From: Eremophila alpestris peregrina
Lineage: Eukaryota > Chordata > Aves > Passeriformes > Alaudidae
NCBI GenBank assembly: GCA_009792885.1
Contig: WMCF01000067.1
Coordinates: 729,300 to 793,299 of the forward strand
DNA: 64,000 nt
Direction of reading: 5' to 3'
In this document: one piece after another, positions 1-11,700 of the stretch
Layout: each line of letters begins with the position of its first letter
How positions within the stretch are numbered: position 1 is the first letter of the stretch
Notes under the pieces: model-generated
Seen by the model: the letters and a program-made list of their open reading frames with translations, nothing else
Database searches by the model: none
Told to the model about the DNA's origin: nothing
Position numbers and translations under genes: made by a program

Positions 1-1268
1 CAAATTCACTTTACATCACCCCTGGAAGGAGTAGGGCTGGGAGTCCTGGGGACCCAGCCTCAGTCAGGAAGGCTGGGGTGGGTTTAACCAGGAGCTCCCG
101 TGGGGAGGAAGGACCTGTGCACATCAAAGGGAGCGATCCAGGCAGTTAAACAGGAACAGACATAAATCTTGCTGCAACTCATGCCGTAAACCCTAAGAAA
201 GAGGGTCTCACTCTCCCGCCCTCTCCTTCTGCCAAGATAAAGACTAGGACGCCCGGGCCACGCGCTGCAAGAAATAAAATTCTGCATTTGGACTCCTCGG
301 CAGCCCTTGCCTGGAGCCAGAACATGCCCCCTCACCATGCCATCCCCTTGCAGCCCCTGCCACTCCCCCATCCCCACCCTCACCTTCACCCCAGGGCAGC
401 AATAAGGAAAAGGAATTCAGGGGAAGGCAAGTCACTAAAACTGAAAAGAAGGGACCTCCCACTCAGACACCTCACCCCCACCCCTCAAAACAGTCTGCAC
501 ATCTCCTGAGCACCACAGATTCACAAGGCAGGACCCACCACATTACTCCACTAGTCCAGTGAGCCACCAAATCTTTCTGCTGGCCCAGCTAGGGCTCCTC
601 ATCACCCAAACTTGCAGAGTGAGGGCTGGAGCCGCAGCCACTCCAAGAGACCGCTGGTGGCCCACATGGGCAGGCACTAGCCACACTCAGAGACAATAAA
701 GTCCTGAACCTCCATGACTGATACAAAAACTTCACCTGGGGAAACTACAGGAGAGTCTCTGGGGTACACAGAACGAGGGCTCTCTGCCGGGAAGCGGGGG
801 GGCACAGGCCACCATGGCCAGGGAAGCAGGGCCTGGTGCTGGGGAACAGCACCCCTAAGGAGGGATCAGTGCTCGGCAGCACACAGGATGAAAGGGCGGC
901 TTCCCTCTCTCCAAACGCAGCCACTTCTTATTTCCCGGGGCAAATCCTCATCCCAAACGTGTCCAGGTGTCCCAACTTCGAGAGAGCTACAGTCACTGCC
1001 TGGATGGGCCTTACAACCGACGGGCGAGATGAAAACCATCACCAAGATCCACAGACCCACACCAGGAATCGGCACACGGTGAGCCCGGTGTTTGGCGGCA
1101 GCTAGGCTACCCGCCGGCAAGTGGGACAGAGAAGGGAACGATCGATCCGTATCAGGAATCAATAGTTTACAACCTCTAACTGGAAATCAAACACTACAAT
1201 CGACGGCCACTCCGAGCACAGCCGTTCTGCCGGCAAATGCACCCCTGAGATGAGAGAAGTCATCTCAC
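1..1268 (-). other. MSI1: MSI1 intron 4 (5' part), running off the left edge
   Basis: This stretch follows a consensus splice donor (GTGAGA on the minus strand, 1268-1263) at the end of the fourth MSI1 coding exon. The next MSI1 exon should begin with the linker to the second RRM and contain a second RNP2 motif of the KIFVGGL type. I looked for it in all minus-strand frames and did not find it, so it must lie beyond the window. The open frames here are short, look random and have no recognisable domain. No repeat element was recognised. Confidence 0.75.
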
Positions 1269-2043
1269 CGTCTTGGAGTCCAGTTCATGTCTGGATTGGG
1301 CCAGGACCTTGTCGACGCCAGCCTGGTCCATGAACGTGACGAACCCGAAGCCCCTGAGCCCCGCAGCCCGGGCAGAAGAAGGGATGCAGAGAGAAGAGAG
1401 AAAGTTGGTTAAAGTGGCGGTCGGGCCGCGGCGGGGGCGAAGGGAGGCGCGGGCCCGGCCTCTCACCTGGATCTCTTTGTCAGCGGGTCCCGCATCACCA
1501 GGCACTCCTTCACCTCGCCGAACTGGCTGAAGTACTCCCGCAAGCCCTCTGCAAGCACAGCACCCACCGTGGGTATCCCGTCCCGATCCGGCCCGGCCCC
1601 GCCGCCCCCCCCCCCCCACCCCGGGCTCAGCCCCAGCTCCGCCACCCCCGGCCCCGGCGGCAGGTGCGGGGCCCCGCGGCGCTCACCTTGCGTGGTCTGC
1701 CAGCTCAGTCCCCCGATGAACATTTTGCTGCGGGAGGAAGGGGAGAGCCGTGAGCGGGGCCGCGCCGGGGGGCCGCGGCACCCCGCGGGGGTGGCGGCGG
1801 CAGCGGCGGGGCCGCGCGGGGAGGGGAGGGCGCGGATCGGCCATGTTGGCAGCGGCACCGCCGCCGCCGCCGCCGCCGCAGCCGCGCCTGCCCGGGCCGG
1901 GCGGCCAGGGCCGGGGGAGGGGGCGGCCGCGGCCGGACCGGGGGGGGCGGTGGGGGCGGCCGGCGGCGGCCGCCGCGGAGGTACCAGGGGTCGTGCGGGG
2001 AGTCCGGGGAGGCGAGGCCGGGCTGGCTGCCGTCTGTCTCCAT
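1269..2043 (-). CDS. MSI1: Musashi-1 RNA-binding protein, N-terminal four exons (partial)
   Basis: Musashi-1 is a neural stem-cell translational regulator that binds UAG-containing 3' UTRs through two RRMs. Four exons are visible: 1985-2043, 1687-1727, 1467-1548 and 1269-1353, with phases that join exactly and GT/AG ends. Together they encode residues 1-89 of a protein that is 362 residues long in human. The start is the ATG at 2043, giving METDGSQPGLASPDSPHDP, which differs from human mainly at residues 5-6. RRM1 starts at about residue 21. RNP2 (MFIGGL) is at 22-27 and RNP1 (RGFGFVTF) at 61-68, with the exon 3/4 junction inside its first codon. The exon 1/2 junction splits Cys20. The three introns are only 257, 138 and 113 bp. 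RRM2 and the C-terminal region lie off the left edge. MSI2 is the alternative paralogue, but the N-terminus and the neighbouring genes fit MSI1. Confidence 0.95.
1605..1617. repeat. C13 homopolymer in MSI1 intron 2, G-quadruplex-prone on the transcribed RNA
   Basis: A run of 13 C on the plus strand is flanked by further C-runs at about 1590-1625. On the MSI1 (minus) strand this is a run of G inside a 138-bp intron, so the pre-mRNA could fold as a G-quadruplex. This is also a likely spot for sequencing and assembly length errors. Confidence 0.85.
1858..1878. repeat. (CCG)7 trinucleotide repeat in MSI1 intron 1
   Basis: Seven perfect CCG units lie in the first intron of MSI1, within the CpG island. 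CGG/CCG tracts of this kind are common in GC-rich promoters and tend to vary in length. Confidence 0.85.
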
Positions 2044-2750
2044 TCGGACCTCTTCTCCCTGCGAGGAGCGGCGCCGCACTCCCGGGGCAGATGAGCGCTG
2101 GAAAAGGGGCCGGACGGACAGGCCATGCTGCCCCCTCCCCCGACCCCTCTCCGCCGGGCGGGGAGGGAGCGAGGGAGGAGGGCCCGGCGGGCACAACCTG
2201 CCCGGCTCCTCCCACCCCCGCCGGCCCGCCGGCCGCCCTGCGCATAAAACCCGCCGGCGGCACAGGGGCCGAGTGCCGGGAGCCTCGCCCGCACCGGGCT
2301 GGGGGAGAGCGCCCGACCCCGGGCGCGGCGGTGGCGGCAGCAGCCCGGGAGCTCGCAGCCGCTTTGTCCCCGGCCGCGCCGCCCGCACCTGCCCCGGGGC
2401 GGTGGACAAAGGGCGACGGAGCCAGGCCCGGCCCGGTGCGCTCGGGCTCGCTGCGGCGGACCCCGGAGACCCCGGCCCTGTTCCTCCCGGTGTTTCGCCG
2501 CCGCCGAGGGCGCTTCCAGGTCGGGACCAGAACTGCCCTGCTCGCCCCGGGACTCCGACCGGGCAGCAGGGAGTCAAAGCGCCTTCTCGGAGCCCTGGTA
2601 CTTCTGTGCTCCCTGGCAGCCCATGGGGACCTTGCAGGGTCAGGGGCTTCCTGGCCTCGCCGCTTGCTGCCCCGCACGGCAGTGCCCAGGCTGCAGGACC
2701 CGGGGCAGAACTGCTGCCGGGCACCGCGGAGCCCGTAAAGCCCCGCAGCA
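2044..2750 (-). promoter_or_regulatory. MSI1: MSI1 5' UTR and CpG-island promoter
   Basis: The sequence upstream of the MSI1 start codon is extremely GC- and CpG-rich to about position 2700, and the island also covers exons 1-3. GC boxes (GGGCGG type, both strands) are frequent. I see no TATA box in the MSI1 direction. A CATAAAA motif at 2243-2249 faces the opposite way and could serve a divergent transcript, but nothing else supports one. The transcription start cannot be fixed from sequence alone. Long open frames across this region on both strands result from the GC content. Confidence 0.7.
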
Positions 2751-5700
2751 TCAGGTATGCACAGCTCAGCCGCTCTCCTCTGCCTGCGGCTTACTGGGAA
2801 GGGGGTAGGCTGGTCCCCAAGGCACCGCGCAGTTTCTTGCTCATTCAGGCTGACAGACTCGTGCCGAGCTCCATTCGAGTTCCTCTGCCACACAAGTTCA
2901 TTCACATGCTGCTTCTCGAGCAGGTCTGTGCACTCCGCCTCTGCTCTTGGGCAACCAGCCCGGGTGGCTGGAGGAGCTCAGCGAGGAACAAATGAAATAC
3001 CTGTAAAGTTGGAGTCAAGAGGAGAGCTGAAACCTTGCCTGACTGCACCAAACATCTCTCTGGGAGAAGGCACTTCCTTGCATCTATGGCATATCAGAAC
3101 AGAGCAGTGCTCAAAACCTCTGGTGACAGTGCTGTGACCCTTTCTCATGGCATGAGGGTATCACTGGATTCCAGGCATATGCTACCAAATACTCCCCACA
3201 GGCATCCCTGGCTCTGCTCCTTCCAGCACGGGTCCCCCCTGTACCCCCTCACTGCCTAAAGTAAGGTACTGACAGCTCAGGTCAGTGCCATCCTCGTTTG
3301 ACCTTTTTCCCTTCTCTCATGACTGTTCTTCCATGTCCCAATACACATCCTCTGCTTCATGGAGAAGAACCACTATACCTTTCTTTTAACAACATTTTGC
3401 AATAGTATCTTTTGTTACATGGGCTGCAACTGAGTTAAATTCATCCTCTGCCCATTCGCTCTGCCAAACCACCATTCACCCACCCCATTTCCTGAGCTGG
3501 TTCAGGATCCTGTCCTGTGTCCTGGCCCTGTGCTTGGGCACAGCAACACACTCAGCCCCAGAGACCTGGTAGCTGCCCCTGGGAACTGAGCAATGCAGCA
3601 TCCCAGCTCATGCTGCCACTGGTCCAGGCTGAGCTGCTTCTCCAAAATAACCCACTCTTCATTCCACAGGGCTGAAGTCATCACTTTGGGTGGAGGTGCC
3701 CTGAGAGGCAGCAGGGCTGGTGCAGCAGGGAAATATGAATAATGACATGCAGAGGTGGTACTGCAGCTGGCAGTGACGGGCAGAAGTGCAGAACCAGTGG
3801 AAGCAGTGGTGCTGAGGCAGCATCCCAGCCATCTCCCCTTGCATGTCCTGAGAAACCTGGACAAAGGTGGGCTACCACAGCTGCCTGCCACACTGCCCAA
3901 ACTCACTGATGTTTTGCTCCTTCCCAGCACCTGCTCTCTCCCATTTGGAGGGCAAATACTTTAAAGGGGGAACTAACTAAAAATTTCAAGTCACCTGGCA
4001 CAGGTTTTATGTTTCATAATTGCCCCACCTAGGCACACTACTAATGCTAATTAAAAACAAGAAAGAGTGAAAAAAAGAAACAAGAACTCAGTGTTGGACT
4101 CACTAAAGGATAACATCTCTTGGTTTGCTACCAGTGCATTACTATAATTTTAAACATGTTATTTTTAAGACAGTACAAGTTGAGCACTCTGAGGGACACT
4201 GTTAAAATGCTTCATTGTGTCTTTTTTTTAGCGTTTATTATTTTATTCACTTTTTCTCTACCAAAATAATATTGTAGAGGGGAGAACAGGATCAGTGAGT
4301 TAACATCTGTGAAGATCAGAGGAAAAAAATTTGAGCCTTCAGGAAAATTTGGATGGAGGATGTGGTTGGACTTGCATCACTGGCAATGACACAGTAACCT
4401 ACCATGTAACTTATTCTGAGGTTGTTTCCAAAACATACACATGATATTTTGTATTTCCACCTTAGGACCCCAAAGTGCTTTGTAAGTATCAATTCATTTA
4501 TCTCTGTAATGCACAGGACAGTGGGTCTTGAAAAATCTGCTGATTAGTGACAGTAGGAAGCTTTCTTCACAGAGAAGTAAATATATAAAACATTCCAGAC
4601 CTTATGATTGGAAAGATGATCTGGCGAATATAAAATAATGCAGCATTGTGTTCCTGGGGCTGCAGACAGACAGCTGTAGTGCCTCTGTGGCTGCTGCTGA
4701 GAGGTTGCCAAACACCACCGAGAGTAACAAAACTGCTCAGTTTTCTTGCTGCTATTCAGTGTCTCATGTGTGGTAGAGTGACACTATCAAAATCATGTCC
4801 ACTTCCTGCTGAGGAGGATGATTGGCAAAGCTCTGCCCAGCACCAGTGGCAGACACTGGAGTTATTCATGGTGAGAGGGAGGTTCCAAAAAGTGGAGGTT
4901 AGGGGAGGGTCAGGGAGAGCCACCGCCTCTTTTCCTCCCTCCTCATATAAAGCTTAAGGAGATACTGACTGGGAGATCTGTCTCTTGCTGGGAGGTTTTG
5001 GCAGTCAGAAACTATGAAGAGTTTCGCTTTTCATTTAGTTTGTGCAGTTAATAAACAAATTTGAACTGGAACTCAAATAATTTTTGTACCACTTGCATTA
5101 TGATGCTGAAGATGCAAACCTGGAAGGTATTAACTGTGGCTGCACAGGCAGCCTGGGGGCATTGCCTGGCTCTGGCAGTGGCTTCTGGTGGTTCTCACGC
5201 CTGCTTTAGGAAGGATGCTGACTTCTGGAAAGGCTGATGGCAAAACCCTGCTAGCCCATGCATGAGGCAGCCAGGGGTGTCTACCTCGAAGGGAACTCAC
5301 AGCTCCCTGGCAGGAGCTGGCTTGGGGCAAGAGTCAGGCACACAGGCAGAGAGGAGCTATTTAGGGAAATTAAATTATTTAGATTCCACTCAGGTGGGGG
5401 GAAGGACAGAGTCAGCAATAGGAAGAGACAAATGACTGCAAATGCACCAAGAATTTCTTTACTTCATATAAGAAACCTCAGGGAGCAAGATTCATGGGGG
5501 AGAAAACTGTTTATGTGGTGCAGAGCACTGAAGAACAAGATGGGTGGCATGCAAGAGACATAGGTGTTAATAAAGAACAGGAGAAAGGGGAAGTAAAAGG
5601 AGAAAGGAAGAGGAAATAGAGACAACTGGGATAACTGGAAAAGGAGTGAGGGAGGAAAGAGGAGGAGACCACCCCAATTACCACAAAGCAGCAAGAGGGA

Positions 5701-8693
5701 TTGGAGCCTCACAGGGGAAAAAAGGGAAAGAAGTCTGCAGGGATGAAAAATAAAGCATCAAGAGAACTTGCAGCGTAGGAAATTCAATGTAGGGATTCAG
5801 CATAAAATAGCAAAACCAGGGAGGTCTCTGAAGGACAGTAGGAGACTGCAGGCTTCCACCCGCTGTCCTGGAAATGATGGCTAAGGGAAAAATCAGAGAG
5901 CCCTGCCTGCTATTCTCCCTCTCTACAAACTCTGAAAACTACTACGTGGCGTCTAGTCTCCATGATCCTATCTAAATCAGTCCAGCAAACGAGGGAGGCA
6001 GCCCTGGCTGCTGAGCTCTAACACAGGAGCTGTTCCGTGCATGGAGTGTGCCCAGTACCGCCCCAGCCCAGCCCAGGTGCCACCTCTCTGCAGCAGCCTG
6101 CAAAGGATCCCCTCTCCCCAAAGAGGAGCTGGAAACATTTTCATTTCCCATTAATCTATCTTTTTTAATACCCCAAAGATTGCATATAAAGTGACAGAAA
6201 GCAACAAGAGATGGGAAAATGAGACCTCTCTCCTCAAAAGTGCCCTGAGCTCCACCTTCCCTCTAACCTCTGAGTTACCATGTCCCACCTTCCATCAGTC
6301 ACTGCTTTCTCCTACCTAACCCCTTCCCAGTCTTCACTTCCTGTGGAAAAGGGACCCTTCTTAGAACATCCACTGTTAAGAGACTCTTCTCCAGCTGAGA
6401 AGCAGAGCATTGCCTCCTGTTCTTCCCCTTCTCACCTGGAAGCTCAGAGCTTTCCATGGTGGGATGCACAGGGACTCATTTCCCCACCATTAGAAAAGAG
6501 AAATGAGGATGGATGCAACCAAAATCCACCAGATGTGCTGTACTCTTTTAAAGAAGATTGATTAAATTGTTGTGCTTACTGAAGGTAAGGCAATAAGTTT
6601 AGTTGACACAGAAGGAGATAAATAGATATCAGGAGAAACTAGCGACTGTAAGGATGGCTAAAGATGGGAGAAGGGAGCCAGGAGTAGCAGGGAATTCACA
6701 TTCATAAAAATTTCTACGAATAAATTAAACAAATGTCAGTTTGGTGATTACATCTTGTTTTGTTCTTGCACATGACATGCATAGATGGAGCCTAGAGAAG
6801 AAGAATAACAGAGAAATGTAAAGGCTTTGGTCCATGGGCTTATATCAGGGCAAGTAACAGTGCAGATGGGGCTGGGCTGACCAAATACCACCAGGACTGA
6901 GAAGATGTCTGGCAAAGAGCCGGGTGAAGTAGGGTAACAGAAAAAGTTTTGGGTCAGGTTTGAGAGCTGTCAGACACCTTATACAAAAGGGATTTCTATA
7001 TTAACATTTTAAAAAAGCATTAAAGTTCTGAATTTAAAATAAAACCCTGTGTCCCAGTGGAAGAGTGGCAGTGTGAGCCCCAAACACACCAGCACAGCCC
7101 ACACAGCATTTCCAATGTCTCCTTGCAGTGACACTGCTGGTGCCTGGCTGCCCAGTGTGCTCCAGCACCAGCTCCCCAGGCAGTGATGCTGCACTATCCG
7201 TGGACCTGCACATCCTCTGCAGGTCTGATGCATGTGTGAATTATTAATCTGAGGATGAAGTCAGCACCATGTCAAGGACCTCTAAAATCTGCCTTAGAGA
7301 TGATAGAGTCCAAAAGAATAGAGGAACAAGGGGAGAACAGGACTCAGGGGAAGGACTGGATTTCCTGCTGAGATGCTTGCAGGAGGCAGAAATCTGGGTC
7401 CTGGCACTGTCCCAGAGCAGCACCAGAAGGAAGCACTCAGAGGAGCAAACAGAGAACTTTTGGCTCAACACATGAACAGGAGCTGAGAAAGCAGAAGCTG
7501 TTTCTTCATCCCCTCTCTTTCAGGACGTAATCGATTTCCTACCTCTGCTACAGCACTCACACTGGCTTTTAACTCTCCCATTTCTTCAAGACTTATTTTT
7601 TAATCTAAGATGATGGGACCTCTGCTCCACAAATCCCAACAGCACTTCTCAGAGGATGACATTATAGCATTCAGGTACTGTGATGGTGTAAAGTAACTGG
7701 GGCTAAGTAACTGTTAAACTTAACAGCACAACATTGAGAAAGTTTGCAGAAGAAAGAAGGAGGAGGAAAGAACAGAAAAGAGTATCTTTAAAATCCAGGG
7801 TGCATGGCTGGAGCTCCTGAGATGAGAAAGGTTCAGACCAAGGCAAGTATACAGGACAGAAATACACACTGTAAATCTTCCTAAGCAGCTCAGCCTGTCC
7901 TGGTTCCTCAAGGTTTTGCCAAGGTATTTTGTTTGTACTTGTCACATGACTTACATCAGGCATCACATCTAATCAAGACAGACACCAGTGTCTTCCCAGG
8001 CAAAGCTCCCATGCTCAGATTGCAGGAGAAGCTTAGCTGCTCTGTACACGTCACTGCTGCCTGAGCCTCCTCCCTGCTGAAGGGAGAGGAGGAGAGAGGC
8101 TGCCAGGGTCCTTGTGGTCAGTCATCTCTGGTCATTCTCCTGTCATTCTGTTTGCTGTAGAACAGCCTACTCAAGGCTAAACTCACCCAGTGTGTGTTAT
8201 ACTCAGAACTGTTTTTCTACAGCAATGCACCCAGCACAGATGCTCTGGAGCAAGAGTGGTGTCCACCAGAGAGGGAGGGCTTCCCTCACCCCAGGGCACA
8301 TCTTCACTCAGGCTTACAGGCTCCCAATCCTTCCAGGCTAGGGAATGTGAAATCAGATGGCTGTTACTAAATATTCTAGTTTCAGCAACCTTCACCAGCT
8401 TTTAAATGTGTGTGGAACTAGAAAAGGCTCAAAATCTGTTCTTTGGTCCCAAGACACAGTGATTCCCCTGCCCACACACCCTGTGAGCTGACCTCTAACT
8501 GAAGAGACACTCTCATTCTGCACTGCTCAAAGTCTAGTGGGAAATACTTTGCTCGTGCTGCTACTTGTCCATTCTTGCCCATCTTTTTCTCACTTTTCAC
8601 AGCCTTTAAGCATTTATCTTTTCACGCCTTTGCCTGCTGTGGATTTCCCTCAAGGCTGATTTTGCTACCTTAGGGTCCTTATGCCATTTTCTT

Positions 8694-8727
<34 letters not shown>

Positions 8728-11700
8728 GTTCCAGGCAGAAATTTCCCCACCTACCTCATGCCCATGCAATTCCATGAGCTGAAGCAAACTGAGTCACTGA
8801 CCCTTTTCCCACCAGGAGTAAGTAGTGATTCACAAACTGTATTCCTCAGAGCTCCCAGCTGGCTGGTGGCCAGGGCACTGCAACAGCTAAGGACCAGCTC
8901 CCTCCAAAGTGGCTGGCCAAGGCATTATTTAGCACAAGGCTAAGAAAGACAACATGGAGATACTCCTTCAAAAGCAGGGACACAGAGGAGCAGCAGAAAT
9001 CTCTCTCACAGTGGAGGTGTGACATGTATATTGAAGCCCTCTCTGTACTAAAAGTATGAATGAAACAGTAACCTCTATAGTTCTGTTGGAAACATAAACC
9101 AAAATGGGGAATAGTAACATTAAACATTAAAGTAACATTAGTATAGTAACATTAAAAAACGCTTCAGGCTCAGGCAAAAATGTGGTTTTTAGTTCCAACT
9201 CCCTGCCATATTCCCAATTATTCAATAAGCAGTTCTGCACTCCTTTTTGCAGGAATGATCAGTGCCTTTTTAGAGACACCAGAAGAAAGGACTCTCATGA
9301 GTTACACGTGAAATAGAGGGATCACACTCTGGTTTAAGACATCTTGACTCACTGGACTTGTAATCTGATTATACGGGTGTTTTTGGAATCCCTGGGCAGT
9401 ATGTCCTGCCCTGCTCCAGCCTTTCCCTTCTGGAGGTAACCAGGTTTACTGCTCCACAGACAGCCTTGGGGTTTGGAAACTGCCCACTTGTGATGGATGG
9501 AAATAGTGAGGCATCTTCCAAAACTGCCCACTGATTTTAAATGTTTGAGTAGCTGGAAATGAGTAAACATTCCTCTTCCAAAGAAGGCCTGGGAAAGCTC
9601 TCAGCACACAGCATTTTCTGCAAAACAAGCTCGTGGTGTCCTGTGGTGCACACACAAGGTCTGGGTTTGTTAGTGGCACAGGTGACCAGGTCAAAAGCAG
9701 AAGGCTCAGTAATTTACACTTCTCTATGTTTTTAGCTGCAATGCCTCCTGGCCTCTGTTTACTGGCACTCTGCTGGACACCCAGGAAACCAGTAGGAGGG
9801 TTTTGCCCTCCCAAATGTTACAATGTTCCTGTAACAGAAAGTGTATTTAAACCACATTTTTTAGGGTGAATCTAAAAGGGCCTCTCTGGTGTTTGAAGAA
9901 ACCTGGGAATAGAACAGACAGCTGCTAGTAGAGCAGCTCTGAAGTAAAACAAGTTTTTGAAGTAGGAAAGCTGTTCTTATACACTCCTGCTGTCAGGCAA
10001 AGCATGCTCAAGTGTGTTGGTCATTCTGGAGCCTTGAAAGCAATGCAGTGTCTGGTAAGTTCACTCCCAGATGCTGGGAGAACAAGGGATTGTGGGAGAC
10101 AGGGTGAGATGGGGAGGGATTTACAGAGAAAAAACAAATCAATGAAAGTTTGTTCAGCCTTACTTCCCTTTTTGTTTTTAGTGAGGCTTCAGTAGGAAAA
10201 GTTTTAAGATTTTATGCTTGTGTTGCTTTAAGGACAGGAATGCTGGAAACAGAGGTATTTGATACCTTTGCTGCTAATTACAGTGCAAGCTCCCAGTGTC
10301 CTGACAATGCCCTTGTCCCTGACCTGGAGGGGCCTCACTGTCTCAGGGTCAGCTGTAATTTAGTTTCAGGTCAGACCTGGGACTCTCCTGCCAAACTAAC
10401 TGCACTTTGTTTTGAAGTAGAGACCATTTACTAGTAAGTCTGAGACCATCAAACTCATTTCACTAACAAGAAACAGGAACAAAGTGCAGAGCCCCTGAGA
10501 CGAAGGTCAGTGTTCGACACAGGGAGAGTTCAGCTGCATCATGAGGGAAGGGGCTGTTCTGCCCACTGAGCCTCACAACCACAGCAGCTCACATCTTCTG
10601 CTCTCTTCAATTAAGCAAGTTCATTACAGACAAGCCTAGGGACCAACTAAGCTGTGCCAGGCCCTGAGCAGGCAACAGCACTGTCAGGCCCCACCTCAGA
10701 GTGCTGCTGCACGGTTGCTCCATTTCACAGGAGGCTCAGGAGGAGTGAACTCTTCAGTAAAGTCATAAGTTGTTTGTGCTGCTCCTACCTCTTTCTCACA
10801 AATTGGCCAGGTGATTTGGGCCAAGAAAATTCTCAACTACTTTAAACCATGGGGTTTTCTTTCTATCTCAAAACAAAACAAAAACATCAAAAACAACAAT
10901 GGTTCCAGATCTTCAGAGAGAACATGTTGCATAAAATAACTCAAAGCTGTAAAGGGAAATACTTTTTATCTTCCCCAAATAATTACCCTCTGTAACTCAA
11001 GGGAAAGTAGTATTTTTTCAACAGAAAAACAGATTTTGATTCTGATCTTCTTCCCCTTCACCATACTGATGGACAGAGATTCTACTGTCATGATACCAGA
11101 TGGTATTACCTGAAATTAACTTGTCATTTAATTACCAGTTATTTACAATTTATGTGTTAGTCTGAGCACCCCAAACATTTTGCATATTGTCAGAGTCCCT
11201 GTTCTTTTGCATTTATGTAGACATAGGATTGGGTTTGACAAGGGAAAATCCATCCACAGAACTTTTCTTTTTTTTTTTTAAACTCAGCACATCACTGCAA
11301 CAAGAGGCCAACTTAAAGAAAAAAATATGGATAAAAAAAATGGGTGCCAATTTACAAAATAGTTAGATGTTTTAGACATCAAAAGAAGGTTCCATGTCCA
11401 AATCTATAAACAATGAGTGAGACAGACAAGTATAGAGCCAAACATACTTTTTGGGAACAGTAAAATATATTCAGCTCCAGTTGATGGCCAGAGTTGGGGT
11501 TGTTGGTAAGATGTGAGAGATCACAGCTATAGCCAGGAACAGGACCTCTAAGGGATGTTCAAATCTTTCTTTCATAAAAGTTGACTAGAAGACTGAAACA
11601 CACCTTGAGGTGTGTTAACACTTGTTCCCTGCCATGCTGGACAGCTGCAAAGCAGTGTTGCAGGAAGAATTACCAGCACCACAAACAACAAATGAGTTCA

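Noticed and set aside
2243..2249. CATAAAA as a TATA box
   Set aside because: It faces away from MSI1 and no gene is recognised in that direction. It could only serve a hypothetical divergent transcript.
1463..2905. Very long open frames on both strands across the MSI1 CpG island (up to 480 codons)
   Set aside because: Stop codons are rare in DNA this rich in G and C. Only the spliced MSI1 exons show real homology.
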